DNA from: Streptomyces sp. Je 1-79
GTDB lineage: Bacteria > Actinomycetota > Actinomycetes > Streptomycetales > Streptomycetaceae
DNA length: 64,000 nucleotides
Assembly: GCF_025195125.1 (NCBI RefSeq)
Contig: NZ_JAMGSL010000007.1
Coordinates: forward strand, 186,001-250,000
Direction of reading: 5' to 3'
Shown: positions 25,550-35,095 of the stretch, in pieces
Layout of the letters: every line of letters begins with the position of its first letter
Numbering within the stretch: position 1 is the stretch's first letter
Program-made: the position numbers and the translations under genes
Notes under the pieces: generated by a model
Database searches by the model: none
What the model was told of the DNA's origin: nothing
Seen by the model: the letters and a program-made list of their open reading frames with translations, nothing else

Positions 25550-27373
25550 ATGACCGAGAGCAACGAGATCACCGAAACCCCCGACGTCCCGGCCTGGGAG
25601 CAGCGCTTCCGGGCACCCCGCGTCTCCCTGCCCGAGTGGGCCGAGGAGGCGCCGGACCGTTCGCTGTTCGTCTCCAACGCGACGGGGACGTACGAGCTGT
25701 ACGCCTGGGACCGGGCGAGCGGCGCGCAGCGGCAGGTCACGGACCGGCCGAACGGGACGACGGACGGCACGCTGTCCCCGGACGGCCGGTGGATCTGGTG
25801 GTTCTCGGACAAGGACGGGGACGAGTTCGGGGTGTGGATGCGCCAGCGGTTCGACGGCGGCGCCGACGAGCCCGCGGTGCCGGACCTCGCCCCCTCGTAT
25901 CCGGCGGGGCTCGCGATCGGCCGGGAGGGCACGGTGGTCGTCGGGCGGTCGACGGACGAGGAGGGTTCGACGATCCATCTCGTACGGGGCGGGGCGGCGC
26001 CCGTCGAGATCTACCGGCACCGGGAGTCGGCCGGCGTGGGCGACCTCTCGCACGACGGCTCGCTGATCGCCATCGAGCACACCGAGCACGGCGACGCCAT
26101 GCACTCGGCCCTGCGGGTGCTGCGCGCCGGCGACTCCTCGGTGGTGGCCGAGCTGGACGACTCCAAGGGCGGCACGAAGGAGCTGGGCCTGGCGGTGCTG
26201 GGCTTCGCGCCGGTGGACGGGGACACCCGGCTGCTGGTCGGGCACCAGCGGCGGGGCCGCTGGGAGCCGCTGCTGTGGGACGTGACGACGGGCCGCGAGA
26301 CCGACCTCCGGCTCGACCTGCCGGGCGACGTGTCGGCGGAGTGGTACGCGGACGGCACGGGCCTGCTGATCGTGCACAGCTTCGAGGCGCGCAGCGAGCT
26401 GTGGCGGTACGACATCGCGACGGGCGCGCTGGTGCGGGTGGAGACCCCGGCGGGGTCGGTGTCGGAGGCCACGACCCGTCCGGACGGCAGCGTGGAGTAC
26501 CTGTGGTCGTCGGCCGCCGAGCCGCCGCAGGTGCGCTCGACGGACGGCGGGGTCGTCCTCGACCCTCCGGGGCTGCGGGCGCCCGGGTCGGTGCCGGTGG
26601 AGGACGTGTGGGTGGAGGGCCCCGGCGGCCGCATCCACGCCCTCGTGCAGCGGCCGGCGGAGGGCGAGGGGCCCTTCCCGACGATCTTCGAGGTGCACGG
26701 CGGGCCTGCCTGGCACGACAGCGACGCGTTCGCCTCGGGCCCGGCGGCCTGGCTCGACCACGGCTACGCGGTGGTCCGGGTCAACTACCGCGGTTCGACG
26801 GGGTACGGCCGGGAGTGGACGGACGCGCTCAAGCACCGGGTCGGCCTGATCGAGCTGGAGGACGTCGCCGCGGTCCGCGAGTGGGCGGTCGCCTCGGGGC
26901 TCGCCGACCCGGCCAGGCTGGTCCTGTCCGGCGGCTCGTGGGGCGGCTATCTGACGCTCCTCGGGCTTGGCACGCAGCCGGACGCCTGGTCGGTCGGGCT
27001 CGCCGCCGTCCCGGTCGCGGACTACGTGACGGCGTACGAGGACGAGATGGAGGCCCTGAAGGCGCTGGACCGGACGCTCTTCGGCGGCTCGCCGGATGAG
27101 GTGCCGGACCGCTTCGAGGCCTCGTCGCCGCTGACGTACGTGGACCGGGTCACCGTTCCGGTGTACATCTCGGCGGGCGTCAACGATCCGCGCTGTCCGA
27201 TCCGCCAGATCGACAACTACGTGGACCGGCTCGGCGCCCGGGGCGCGGTCCACGAGGTGTACCGGTACGACGCGGGGCACGGCTCCCTGGTGGTGGAGGA
27301 GCGGATCAAGCAGGTCCGCCTTGAGCTGGCCTTCGCCGCGCGGCACCTGGGGACCCGGCCGGTGGAGGGGTGA
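25550..27373 (+). CDS. S9-family (prolyl oligopeptidase-type) serine peptidase
   Basis: A 607-residue cytosolic peptidase without signal peptide. The first 350 residues form a beta-propeller (repeated blades such as LSPDGRWIWWFSDKDGDEFG). The catalytic alpha/beta-hydrolase domain carries LSGGSWGGYLTLLG with the nucleophile serine, the aspartate in VNDPRCPIRQ and the histidine in DAGHGSLVV. Acylaminoacyl- or dipeptidyl-peptidase activity is likely. ATG 25550 (MTESNEI) is chosen over ATG 25520; both lie close to a purine-rich site. The SURF1-like gene follows after 22 bases. Confidence 0.9.
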   Translation: MTESNEITETPDVPAWEQRFRAPRVSLPEWAEEAPDRSLFVSNATGTYELYAWDRASGAQRQVTDRPNGTTDGTLSPDGRWIWWFSDKDGDEFGVWMRQRFDGGADEPAVPDLAPSYPAGLAIGREGTVVVGRSTDEEGSTIHLVRGGAAPVEIYRHRESAGVGDLSHDGSLIAIEHTEHGDAMHSALRVLRAGDSSVVAELDDSKGGTKELGLAVLGFAPVDGDTRLLVGHQRRGRWEPLLWDVTTGRETDLRLDLPGDVSAEWYADGTGLLIVHSFEARSELWRYDIATGALVRVETPAGSVSEATTRPDGSVEYLWSSAAEPPQVRSTDGGVVLDPPGLRAPGSVPVEDVWVEGPGGRIHALVQRPAEGEGPFPTIFEVHGGPAWHDSDAFASGPAAWLDHGYAVVRVNYRGSTGYGREWTDALKHRVGLIELEDVAAVREWAVASGLADPARLVLSGGSWGGYLTLLGLGTQPDAWSVGLAAVPVADYVTAYEDEMEALKALDRTLFGGSPDEVPDRFEASSPLTYVDRVTVPVYISAGVNDPRCPIRQIDNYVDRLGARGAVHEVYRYDAGHGSLVVEERIKQVRLELAFAARHLGTRPVEG

Positions 27374-27395
27374 GGCGGCTGCGTACCGTGGAGGG

Positions 27396-28136
27396 GTGTA
27401 CCGGTTCCTGAGAACGCCCCGCTGGTGGGGGATCAACGTCTTCGTCCTGCTGGCGATCCCGTTCTGCCTCTTCATGGGGACCTGGCAGATGGGGAAGTTC
27501 GAGGACCGCGTCGACACCCACCGGGAGGCGGAGCGGGCCCCGGACCCGGCCACGCTGAGGACCGAGCCGCTGGACACGCTGCTGCCGGTAAACAAGGAGA
27601 CCTCGGGCCGGCACGCGGAAGCGAGCGGCCGGTACGGGGAGCAGTTCCTGGTGCCGGACCGTGAGCTGGACGGCCGCGCGGGCGCGTACGTCCTGACGCT
27701 GCTGAAGACGGACGGCGGCAAGTCGCTGCCCGTCGTACGGGGCTGGCTGCCCGCCGGCGCGAAGGCCCCGGCCCCGCCGTCGGGCGAGGTCACCGTGGTC
27801 GGCGCCCTCCAGGCGTCCGAGAACGCGGGGACCAAGGGCGTCCGGGCGGCGGGCGGGCTCCCCGAGGGCCAGCTCTCCATGATCAGCGCGGGGTCCCTGG
27901 TCAACGTGGTCTCCGACGACGTCTACGACGCGTGGGTCACGCTCACCGACTCCCCCGCCGGGCTGACCCCCGTCCCGGCGGCGGCAGCGGCGGGCACGTC
28001 GCTGGACCTGAAGGCGTTCCAGAACCTCGGCTACACGGCCGAGTGGTTCGTCTTCGCGGGCTTCGTCGTCTTCATGTGGTTCCGCCTCCTGCGCCGCGAG
28101 GTGGAGACCCGCCGCGACGAGGCCCTGGGCCTCTAG
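27396..28136 (+). CDS. SURF1 family protein
   Basis: A 246-residue membrane protein for cytochrome c oxidase assembly. Two helices flank an external domain: RWWGINVFVLLAIPFCLFMG near the N-terminus, followed by TWQMGKFEDR, and WFVFAGFVVFMWFRLLRRE at the C-terminus. The external part includes PVVRGWLPAGA, which resembles the conserved 'VNRGW' block. GTG at 27396 has GGAGG immediately upstream and starts VYRFLRTPRWW. Likely co-transcribed with the S9 peptidase. Confidence 0.9.
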   Translation: MYRFLRTPRWWGINVFVLLAIPFCLFMGTWQMGKFEDRVDTHREAERAPDPATLRTEPLDTLLPVNKETSGRHAEASGRYGEQFLVPDRELDGRAGAYVLTLLKTDGGKSLPVVRGWLPAGAKAPAPPSGEVTVVGALQASENAGTKGVRAAGGLPEGQLSMISAGSLVNVVSDDVYDAWVTLTDSPAGLTPVPAAAAAGTSLDLKAFQNLGYTAEWFVFAGFVVFMWFRLLRREVETRRDEALGL

Positions 28137-28153
28137 GGCGAAACACGCCCTAG
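28133..28153. terminator. Hairpin spanning two convergent stop codons
   Basis: CTAGGGCG (28133-28140) and CGCCCTAG (28146-28153) pair around loop AAACA. The SURF1 stop (28134-28136) and the opposite-strand stop (28150-28152) both lie inside the stem, so one hairpin serves both genes. Confidence 0.7.
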
Positions 28154-29349
28154 GAGGCGTCCAGGACGCCCGTGCGGTAGATGGTGCCCGCGCACGCGTT
28201 GGGGATCGTCGTGGCCGCCTGAGGGCCGCCGGGCTCGGCCGTGTGGCTGACCGAGACGCTGCCGTCGGCGGGCGTCCCGTCCAGAACGAACTGCGGCGCC
28301 GTCCCCTCGACCGTCTCACCGTTGCCGGTCGAGCCCGAGCCGCCCGACGCCGCGCCCTCGCCGTCCTTCGTCGGACTCGGGGTCGGCTCGGGGCTCGGGG
28401 TCGGTTCCGGGTCCGGGGTCGGCTCGGGGTCCGGGGTGCCGGTGGTCGGGCACGTCTCCGCGGGGACCCAGGCGAACCTCACCTCGTACGCGTTGTCCGG
28501 CCGCAGGAGCAGCGTGGGCGACTCCTGCGAGGGGTCGGGCAGGCCGCTCGCCGCGTCCCCGGGGGTGTGCGCGACGACCGAGATCCTGGACGGGTCCGCC
28601 GCCCCGAGGGCCTGGAAGCCGATGCTGCCGTCGCCGCTCACCACGCACTCCTTGCCGGAGACGTTGGCGACGCGGAACGTGCCGTAGACCTTCCCTTCGG
28701 CGTCCGGGCCACCCGCCTGCACCGAGCTGACGGCCAGCTGCGCGGCGTCGCACACCGGCGAGGAGCCGGACGGGGACTTCGAGCCGCCGCCCGTGCTCGC
28801 GTTCACGGAGTCCTTGGTGTTCCCGCCGTCGGCGCCCTGGCTCGGGGTCGCCGTGCCGGTCGGCGTACCGTCGCCGTTGCCACCGGTCTCGACACCGGTC
28901 TCGGAGCCGGTACCGCCCTGCGCCTGTTCGCCGTGGCCGGCGTTGACGGCCTGGTCGGCGGTGATGCCGCCGGAGCCGGCGACATGCACGAAGGCGGGCA
29001 CGGCCGTCCCGAGCAGAACGGCGGCCGCGGCGAAGCCGACGACGGCCTGGCGCTTGCGGGTGCGCCGGGCGGGCACCGCACGGCGCAGGTGGTCGAGGGC
29101 GCCGTCGGTGGGCTGGAGGTCGCCCACGGCGCCGTGGAGCAGCCTCCTCAGCGCCAGTTCGTCGCCCTCGAAGAGCTCGTCGTGGCCGTCGGCCCGCTCG
29201 TTGTCCGGCCCGTCGTTCACAATCCCGTGTCCCATGTCGTCGCGTTCACCGTCGGGCGGTCCACTCGTACCGCCGCTGTTCGCATCGCCGGAACCCGTAC
29301 CGCCGGAGCGCGTACCGCCCGAGCCCGCATCCATGCCGTCGGAGCTCAT
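28150..29349 (-). CDS. Membrane partner (anti-sigma-like) of the ECF sigma factor
   Basis: A 399-residue single-pass protein. The N-terminal 110 residues are cytoplasmic and begin with a Gly/Ser/Thr repeat (SGGTRSGGTGSGD), then DELALRRLLHGAVGDLQPTDGALDHLRRAVPARR. One helix (AVVGFAAAAVLLGTAVPAF) follows. The outer part has a Gly/Thr linker, a cysteine-containing domain (SPVCDAAQ, KECVVSG, ETCPTTG, NACAGTI) and a PEPTPDPEPTPSPEP spacer. No zinc-finger anti-sigma motif is evident, so anti-sigma function rests on position. Its ATG overlaps the sigma gene stop (ATGA). Confidence 0.75.
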   Translation of the reverse strand: MSSDGMDAGSGGTRSGGTGSGDANSGGTSGPPDGERDDMGHGIVNDGPDNERADGHDELFEGDELALRRLLHGAVGDLQPTDGALDHLRRAVPARRTRKRQAVVGFAAAAVLLGTAVPAFVHVAGSGGITADQAVNAGHGEQAQGGTGSETGVETGGNGDGTPTGTATPSQGADGGNTKDSVNASTGGGSKSPSGSSPVCDAAQLAVSSVQAGGPDAEGKVYGTFRVANVSGKECVVSGDGSIGFQALGAADPSRISVVAHTPGDAASGLPDPSQESPTLLLRPDNAYEVRFAWVPAETCPTTGTPDPEPTPDPEPTPSPEPTPSPTKDGEGAASGGSGSTGNGETVEGTAPQFVLDGTPADGSVSVSHTAEPGGPQAATTIPNACAGTIYRTGVLDAS

Positions 29350-30068
29350 GCCGTCGCCTCCATAGCGACGCGCAGCGCCGCGATGCCACGCGAGCCGTAC
29401 GCCTTCACCGAACCCAGGGATATGCCGAGCGTCTCGGCCACCTGGGCCTCCGTCATGTCCGCGAAGTACCGCAGGACCAGCACCTCGCGCTGGCGCCGCT
29501 GCAGTCCGCGCATCGCCTTGATGAGCGCGTCCCGCTCCAGCTGGTCGTACGCGCCCTCCTCCGCGCTCGCCATGTCCGGCATCGGCTTGGACAGCAGCTT
29601 GAGTCCGAGGATGCGGCGGCGCAGCGCGGAGCGGGAGAGGTTGACGACCGTCTGGCGCAGATAGGCCAGGGTCTTCTCGGGGTCCCGGACCCGTTTGCGC
29701 GCGGAGTGGACGCGGATGAACGCCTCCTGGACGATGTCCTCGCAGGAGGCGGTGTCGTCGAGGAGCAGCGCGGCGAGACCGAGCAGCGAGCGGTAGTGCG
29801 CCCGGTAGGTCTCGGTCAGATGGTCGACGGTGGTGCCCGCGGACACGATGCCTTCAGTGCTCTCGCGGGGCGAGGGGATGCCGGTCACGCCGGCCGTCCG
29901 GGTCCCTGCGGGCATGGGGGCGATCACCGGCATGCCGCCGGCCGGACGCGGTCGTCTGAGCGGGCGCACCACGGTGCCCACGGTGCCGCGTACGGGGACC
30001 GTGAGAGCGGGGACCACTGCCGTGCCGCGGAGCGGGACGACGGCTGCGATATCGAGTACCTCTGCCAC
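29346..30068 (-). CDS. ECF sigma factor, SigE family
   Basis: RNA polymerase sigma factor, 240 residues from GTG 30068. Region 2 is DHLTETYRAHYRSLLGLAAL with CEDIVQEAFIRVH; region 4 is RQREVLVLRYFADMTEAQVA then LGISLGSVKAYGSRGIAAL. The first 74 residues are Pro/Val/Arg-rich with no sigma similarity. An internal GTG at 29846 has GAAGG five bases upstream and begins VSAGTTVDHLTETYRAHY, so the true protein may be about 166 residues. It is coupled to the downstream membrane protein, the usual arrangement for a sigma and its controller. Confidence 0.88.
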   Translation of the reverse strand: MAEVLDIAAVVPLRGTAVVPALTVPVRGTVGTVVRPLRRPRPAGGMPVIAPMPAGTRTAGVTGIPSPRESTEGIVSAGTTVDHLTETYRAHYRSLLGLAALLLDDTASCEDIVQEAFIRVHSARKRVRDPEKTLAYLRQTVVNLSRSALRRRILGLKLLSKPMPDMASAEEGAYDQLERDALIKAMRGLQRRQREVLVLRYFADMTEAQVAETLGISLGSVKAYGSRGIAALRVAMEATA

Positions 30069-30348
30069 GCCTGTTGGACACGCTTCCCCCCGTCAGGGTT
30101 GTACGAGTACGCCACCGTTTTTGACGGTGCACCAAATACCCTCATGCGTACCCGCTCTTCCCCAATGCCCCGTTTTTCACAGCACGTTCCGCACCACACC
30201 ACATGGGTGCGCACAGAGACGCCTCCCACCCAACTACCGGTTGCGGTAAGGGTGAAGAGCATCGTCGAACATGCCGTCACCCCAGTTCAAGGGGCATGTG
30301 CCGCCGACTTGCTCACAGGTCGTTCACAGATCCTACAAAGTCGAACGA

Positions 30349-31419
30349 TCAGGCGTCGTCGATATCCGGACGCTCCGGGCGAATGATCGACTCCGCGATC
30401 TGTACGGCGTTCAGCGCCGCGCCCTTGCGGAGGTTGTCGCCGCAGACGAAGAACTCCAGCGCGCGCTCGTCGTCCATCGACCTGCGCACGCGCCCCACCC
30501 AGACGGGGTCCGTGCCCACGACGTCGGCGGGCGTGGGGAAATCGCCCGCGGCCGGATCGTCGAAGAGCACCACACCCGGTGAGGTCGCCAGGATCTCGTG
30601 CGCCCGACCGACGCTCACCGGGCGCTCGAACCGCGCGTGCACGGAGACCGAGTGCGCGGTCACCACCGGGACACGGACGCAGGTGGCGGCGACGGGCAGC
30701 CCGGGAAGGTCGAGAACCTTCCGGGTCTCCTCGCGCAGCGACAGCTCCTCGGAGGACCAGCCGTCCTCCCGCAGCTCCCCCGACCAGGGCAGAACGTTGA
30801 GCGCGACCGGCCCGGGAAACGGCCCGGTGTCGTCGCCGACGGCCCGCCGTACGTCACCGGGGTGCGTGCCGAGCTCGGTCCCGGCCACCATGGACAGCTG
30901 CTCGCGCAGCGCGGCGACACCGGCCTGCCCGCCCGCGCTCGCGGCCTGCTGCGCGGTCACCACCAGCTCGACGACGCCGAACTCGGCGTGCAGCGCCCCC
31001 ACGGCGACGATCAGCGCCAGCGTGGAGCACCCGGGGCTCGCGACGATGCCCCGGGGCCGTACGCGCGCGGCGTGCGGATTGATCTCGGGCACCACCAGCG
31101 GCACGTCCGGGTCCGACCGGAACGCCGCCGAGGTGTCCACCACGACCGCGCCCTTGGCGACGGCGATGGGCGCCCAGCGCGCCGCGATGTCCGCGGGCGC
31201 GAGGAAGAGTACGAGGTCGACGCCCTCCAGGGCGTTCTCGTCGAGCGCGAGGACCTCGGTCTCCTCGCCGCGCACGGCCAGCTTGCGGCCGGCCGAGCGC
31301 GGCGAGGCGACGAGTCGGATCTCGCCCCAGACGTCCGCGTGCTGCGTGAGCATCTGGAGCATGACCGCACCGACGGCTCCGGTCGCACCGACGACCGCGA
31401 GCGTCGGCTTGCGGGTCAT
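30349..31419 (-). CDS. asd: Aspartate-semialdehyde dehydrogenase
   Basis: A 356-residue NADPH-dependent enzyme that reduces beta-aspartyl phosphate to aspartate semialdehyde, on the route to lysine, threonine, methionine and diaminopimelate. The Rossmann motif is [16 protein letters not shown]; the catalytic cysteine lies in [16 protein letters not shown] and the C-terminal [12 protein letters not shown] are conserved. Its ATG overlaps the aspartokinase stop by four bases, forming an ask-asd operon that supplies consecutive steps. Confidence 0.95.
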   Translation of the reverse strand: MTRKPTLAVVGATGAVGAVMLQMLTQHADVWGEIRLVASPRSAGRKLAVRGEETEVLALDENALEGVDLVLFLAPADIAARWAPIAVAKGAVVVDTSAAFRSDPDVPLVVPEINPHAARVRPRGIVASPGCSTLALIVAVGALHAEFGVVELVVTAQQAASAGGQAGVAALREQLSMVAGTELGTHPGDVRRAVGDDTGPFPGPVALNVLPWSGELREDGWSSEELSLREETRKVLDLPGLPVAATCVRVPVVTAHSVSVHARFERPVSVGRAHEILATSPGVVLFDDPAAGDFPTPADVVGTDPVWVGRVRRSMDDERALEFFVCGDNLRKGAALNAVQIAESIIRPERPDIDDA

Positions 31420-31937
31420 CGTCCGGTGCCTCCGTAGACGACGGCCTCGTCGGAGTCGCTGTCGAGACCGAAGGCGCTGTGCACGGCGCGCACGGCCTCG
31501 TTGACGTCGTCGGCGCGGGTGACGACCGAGATGCGGATCTCAGAGGTCGAGATCAGCTCGATGTTCACACCGGCGTCGGACAGGGCGCGGAAGAAGTCGG
31601 CGGTGACGCCGGGGTTGGTCTTCATACCGGCGCCGACCAGGGAGATCTTGCCGATCTGGTCGTCGTAGCGCAGCGAGTCGAAGCCGATCGCGCCCTTCGC
31701 CTTCTCCAGGGCGTCGATGGCCTTGCGGCCCTCGGCCTTGGGGAGGGTGAAGGAGATGTCCGTCAGGCCGGTGGAGGCGGCGGACACGTTCTGCACGATC
31801 ATGTCGATGTTGATCTCGGCATCCGCGACGGCGCGGAAGATGGCCGCGGCCTCGCCCGGCTTGTCCGGCACGCCAACGACGGTGATCTTCGCCTCGGAGG
31901 TGTCGTGGGCGACGCCCGAGATGATGGCCTGCTCCAC
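31416..31937 (-). other. Internal start for aspartokinase beta subunit
   Basis: GTG at 31937, in frame at residue 251 of ask, begins [20 protein letters not shown] and is preceded by AAGGGG with eight bases of spacing. Actinomycete aspartokinases of this type are known as alpha2-beta2, with beta made from such an internal start. The product would be 173 residues of ACT domains. Confidence 0.6.
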
Positions 31938-32687
31938 CTTGCGGTCCCCTTGCGGCTCGTTGCTGACCCAGGTGCCCTGCAGCCCCGAGAAGGACGAGCG
32001 GACGTGGATCGGGATGTTGTAACGGCGTGCGTACTCGACGCACCGGTGCAGCAGCACCTTGGAGCCGGAGGCGGCGAGCTCCAGCATGTCCTCGAAGGAG
32101 ATCCAGTCGATCTTCTTCGCCTTCTTCACCACGCGCGGGTCGGCCGTGAAGACGCCGTCGACGTCGGTGTAGATCTCACAGACCTCGGCGTCCAGCGCGG
32201 CGGCGAGGGCGACGGCGGTCGTGTCCGAGCCGCCGCGGCCGAGCGTGGTGATGTCCTTCTTGTCCTGGGACACACCCTGGAAGCCGGCGACGATGGCGAT
32301 GTTGCCCTCGTCGAGGGCGGTGCGGATCCGGCCCGGCGTGACATCGATGATGCGCGCTTTGTTGTGGACCGAGTCGGTGATGACACCGGCCTGGCTGCCC
32401 GTGAACGACTGGGCCTCGTGGCCCAGGTTCTTGATCGCCATGGCCAGCAGGGCCATGGAGATCCGCTCTCCGGCGGTCAGCAGCATGTCGAACTCACGCC
32501 CGGCAGGGATCGGGGATACCTGCTCGGCGAGATCGATCAACTCGTCCGTCGTGTCGCCCATCGCGGAAACCACGACGACCACCTGGTGGCCGTTCTTCTT
32601 GGCATCCACGATCCGCTTGGCGACGCGCTTGATGCCTTCGGCATCGGCAACGGAGGAGCCTCCGTACTTCTGCACGACAAGGCCCAC
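31416..32687 (-). CDS. ask: Aspartokinase (alpha form)
   Basis: A 423-residue enzyme that phosphorylates aspartate, first step of the aspartate family. The kinase domain starts [20 protein letters not shown] and has the [16 protein letters not shown] and [19 protein letters not shown] blocks. Two ACT domains at residues about 260-420 ([31 protein letters not shown]) bind lysine/threonine for feedback inhibition. GTG at 32687 is the start that matches the family, with GAGGAG seven bases upstream; GTG/ATG codons further up add 11 residues. Also encodes the beta subunit from an internal start. Confidence 0.95.
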   Translation of the reverse strand: MGLVVQKYGGSSVADAEGIKRVAKRIVDAKKNGHQVVVVVSAMGDTTDELIDLAEQVSPIPAGREFDMLLTAGERISMALLAMAIKNLGHEAQSFTGSQAGVITDSVHNKARIIDVTPGRIRTALDEGNIAIVAGFQGVSQDKKDITTLGRGGSDTTAVALAAALDAEVCEIYTDVDGVFTADPRVVKKAKKIDWISFEDMLELAASGSKVLLHRCVEYARRYNIPIHVRSSFSGLQGTWVSNEPQGDRKVEQAIISGVAHDTSEAKITVVGVPDKPGEAAAIFRAVADAEINIDMIVQNVSAASTGLTDISFTLPKAEGRKAIDALEKAKGAIGFDSLRYDDQIGKISLVGAGMKTNPGVTADFFRALSDAGVNIELISTSEIRISVVTRADDVNEAVRAVHSAFGLDSDSDEAVVYGGTGR

Positions 32688-33069
32688 GTGCGCTCCTCGC
32701 TCAGTCTCTGCCGCAGTCATTACTGCGGTCGGCTCAGTTTAACGAGCGGTCCGGAATCGCCGACCTGATATCGCATCCTGAGATGTCCCGCTCAGGTAGT
32801 GATCACAACCGGAAGGCTCCGGACCGCCCGGTGGGATTGCCTGCCCGGGAGGAGCGGGGGTACGCGGCAACACCCCGAGATGTGCGCGGGCTCACACGCC
32901 GACCGCCGTCAGGGGCGCGGCCGGGAGGGGGCGGCTGGGGAGGGCGGCAGGGCGCCGCCGGCCGGGGCGCGGCCGGGAGGGGGAAGGGCGGCAGGGCGCC
33001 GCCGGCCGGGTCAGGGCACCGGCCGCCAGGGCCCTCCGGGAAGGCCGCGGCCCGGAAGGGCCGCGCCGC
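32688..33069. repeat. Gene-free stretch with very GC-rich repeats
   Basis: No supported gene. AGGGCGGCAGGGCGCCGCCG-type 26-base copies lie at 32941-32966 and 32985-33010, and a 20-base copy pair based on GCGCGGCCGGGAGGGGG lies at 32912-32931 and 32964-32983. The array ends about 60 bases past the stop of the DUF5063 gene. The ask promoter should be near 32700-32800. Confidence 0.6.
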
Positions 33070-33732
33070 CTACTTCTTCAGGACTCCCAGGCCCAGCGGG
33101 CCCGCGATCTCCTCGGCCATGACGCGGCCCGCCTCCTCCGCGAGGTCGTCCTCTGCCAGGTCCTCGTCCGTGTCCAGGCCGTCCAGGGCCGCGAGGGGCT
33201 GGTCGAGCCGCACGTGGGCGACGAGGGACTGCAGCGCCCGCAGGGTCGCCGAGGCCGTCGGACCCCAGTTGGAGAAGTACGAGAACTGCCACCACCACAG
33301 GGCCTCGCTCGTACGCCCCGCCCGGTAGTGGGCCAGCCCGTGCCGCAGGTCGGTGACGATGTCGGCGAGGTTGTCGGAGATCCGGGCCGGTACGGGCGCC
33401 TTGCGCGGCTCGTACGGGTCGAAGACCTCGGAGAAGACGTCCACCGGTTCGAGCATGGTCGCGAACCGCTCGCGCAGGTCGTCCACGTCCGGCTCCGGAC
33501 CGGTGTCCGTCTCGTACCGCTCGTCCGGAAGGATGTCCTCGTGCGCGCCCAGCCGGCCGCCCGCGAGCAGCAGCTGGGAGATCTCCAGCAGCAGGAAGGG
33601 AACCGCGCTGTCGGGCTCGTCGCCCTTGGCCACTTCCGTGGTCGCCACGATGAACGACTCGATCGAGTCGGCGATCTGGACCGCGAAGTCGTCCGGGTCC
33701 TGCGTGATCGCGTGCAGTGTGGCATCAGACAT
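33070..33732 (-). CDS. DUF5063 domain protein
   Basis: A 220-residue cytosolic protein beginning MSDATLHAITQDPDDFAVQI. Conserved-looking blocks are LLLEISQLLLAGGRLGAHED, DVFSEVFDPYEPRKAPV, and ALWWWQFSYFSNWGPTASAT. This matches DUF5063, whose function is unknown. It follows recR by 47 bases in the same direction, a neighbour relationship I recall in other streptomycetes, suggesting co-transcription. ATG at 33732 is preferred over 33783. Confidence 0.82.
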   Translation of the reverse strand: MSDATLHAITQDPDDFAVQIADSIESFIVATTEVAKGDEPDSAVPFLLLEISQLLLAGGRLGAHEDILPDERYETDTGPEPDVDDLRERFATMLEPVDVFSEVFDPYEPRKAPVPARISDNLADIVTDLRHGLAHYRAGRTSEALWWWQFSYFSNWGPTASATLRALQSLVAHVRLDQPLAALDGLDTDEDLAEDDLAEEAGRVMAEEIAGPLGLGVLKK

Positions 33733-33779
33733 CGCGGGTGCCTCCTTCGAGCGCGGGCGCGGGCGCGCAGACCCTGTCG

Positions 33780-34379
33780 TCATACATCTAGCAGTCGCCG
33801 CCCCTCGAAGGCACGCCCCAGGGTGACCTCGTCGGCGTACTCCAGATCGCCGCCGACCGGCAGGCCGCTCGCCAGACGCGTGACCTTGAGGCCCATGGGC
33901 TTGATCATCCGCGCCAGGTACGTCGCGGTGGCCTCGCCCTCCAGGTTCGGGTCGGTCGCCAGGATCAGCTCGGTGACCGTGCCGTCCGCGAGCCGGGTGA
34001 GCAGCTCACGGATGCGCAGGTCGTCCGGGCCGACGCCCTCGATCGGGCTGATCGCGCCGCCGAGGACGTGGTAGCGCCCGCGGAACTCACGGGTCCGCTC
34101 GATCGCGACGACGTCCTTCGGCTCCTCGACCACGCAGATGACCGACATGTCCCGGCGCGGGTCGCGGCAGATGTTGCACTGCTCCTGCTGCGCGACGTTG
34201 CCGCAGACCGCGCAGAACCTGACCTTCTCCTTGACCTCCAGGAGCGCGTGCGCGAGACGCCGCACGTCGGTCGGCTCGGCCTGGAGGATGTGGAAGGCGA
34301 TCCGCTGGGCGCTCTTGGGACCGACGCCGGGCAGCCTGCCCAGCTCGTCGATGAGGTCCTGAACCACGCCTTCGTACAA
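33780..34379 (-). CDS. recR: Recombination mediator RecR
   Basis: A 199-residue DNA-repair protein that loads RecA with RecF/RecO. It has the helix-hairpin-helix [17 protein letters not shown], the zinc finger [18 protein letters not shown] with four cysteines, and a Toprim domain ([36 protein letters not shown]). The TTG start at 34379 ([13 protein letters not shown]) has GAAGGG upstream and fits the usual length. It sits downstream of the ybaB gene, as in most bacteria. Confidence 0.96.
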   Translation of the reverse strand: MYEGVVQDLIDELGRLPGVGPKSAQRIAFHILQAEPTDVRRLAHALLEVKEKVRFCAVCGNVAQQEQCNICRDPRRDMSVICVVEEPKDVVAIERTREFRGRYHVLGGAISPIEGVGPDDLRIRELLTRLADGTVTELILATDPNLEGEATATYLARMIKPMGLKVTRLASGLPVGGDLEYADEVTLGRAFEGRRLLDV

Positions 34380-34436
34380 CGGAACGCCCTTCTCAGAAGT
34401 GCTTGTTTCTTACGGTAGTGGCTGCGGGGGCGCCTT

Positions 34437-34502
34437 AGAAGCCCAGGCCCGGCTTTCCGCCGGGGCCGGGGCGGCTCAGAAGCCCAGGCCCGGCATTCCG
34501 CC
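34437..34502. repeat. Duplicated 3' end of ybaB
   Basis: A 25-base sequence at 34478-34502, covering the last eight codons and first stop base of ybaB, recurs at 34437-34461 with one mismatch (period 41). The downstream copy would encode KPGLGF and a TAA stop in another frame context. It looks like a tandem duplication of the gene's end. Confidence 0.8.
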
Positions 34503-34811
34503 CAGGCCCTGCGCCAGCGGACCCAGCTTGGCCTGCTGGAGCTGCTGCGCGTTGTCGTTGGCGGCCTTGACCGCGGCCACGACCAGATCGGCCAGCGTCT
34601 CGGTGTCCTCCGGGTCGACCGCCTTGGGGTCGATCACCAGGCCGCGCAGCTCGCCGGAGCCGGTGACCGTCGCCGTCACCAGGCCGCCACCCGCCTGACC
34701 CTCGACCTCGGTCGCGGCGAGCTCCTCCTGAGCGCGCGCGAGATCCTGCTGCATCTGCTGAGCCTGCTGGAGAAGCTGCTGCATGTTGGGCTGGCCACCA
34801 CCGGGAATCAC
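34476..34811 (-). CDS. YbaB/EbfC nucleoid-associated protein
   Basis: A 111-residue DNA-binding dimer of the YbaB family. It begins [20 protein letters not shown] and continues with a long helix, then [20 protein letters not shown] and [20 protein letters not shown], which is the family core. The GTG at 34811 is selected because AGGAG lies five bases upstream; GTG 34817 and ATG 34826 lack a spaced ribosome site. It precedes recR, the conserved gene order. Its 3' end is duplicated downstream. Confidence 0.92.
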   Translation of the reverse strand: MIPGGGQPNMQQLLQQAQQMQQDLARAQEELAATEVEGQAGGGLVTATVTGSGELRGLVIDPKAVDPEDTETLADLVVAAVKAANDNAQQLQQAKLGPLAQGLGGMPGLGF

Positions 34812-35095
34812 GGTCACTCCTGGCATTTCGACGGTAAACGGATGACATCCGGACGACTGATGTGACGACTGACGTTCGGTACGGCCGAGCCTACGTGGTC
34901 CATGCCCGGCCTGCCGCCACAACTCTTTCGAGTGAGAAACTGCGGGCTCCTCTACCTGATCAAGACCCCCTTGCGGGCGGAAATCCCGGGATTCCGGGCC
35001 CACAGCCCACCATTCGGCGGTAGGAAGGGCAGGCACCACGTGCACCGCACGTCACAGCAGGACACGAGCGCTGAGCTGAACAGAGGAGTGCCCCG

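Noticed and set aside
24236-27904. A 1222-residue minus-strand frame
   Set aside because: Only its last 334 residues are the YdcF gene; the rest is antisense to the S9 peptidase and SURF1 genes.
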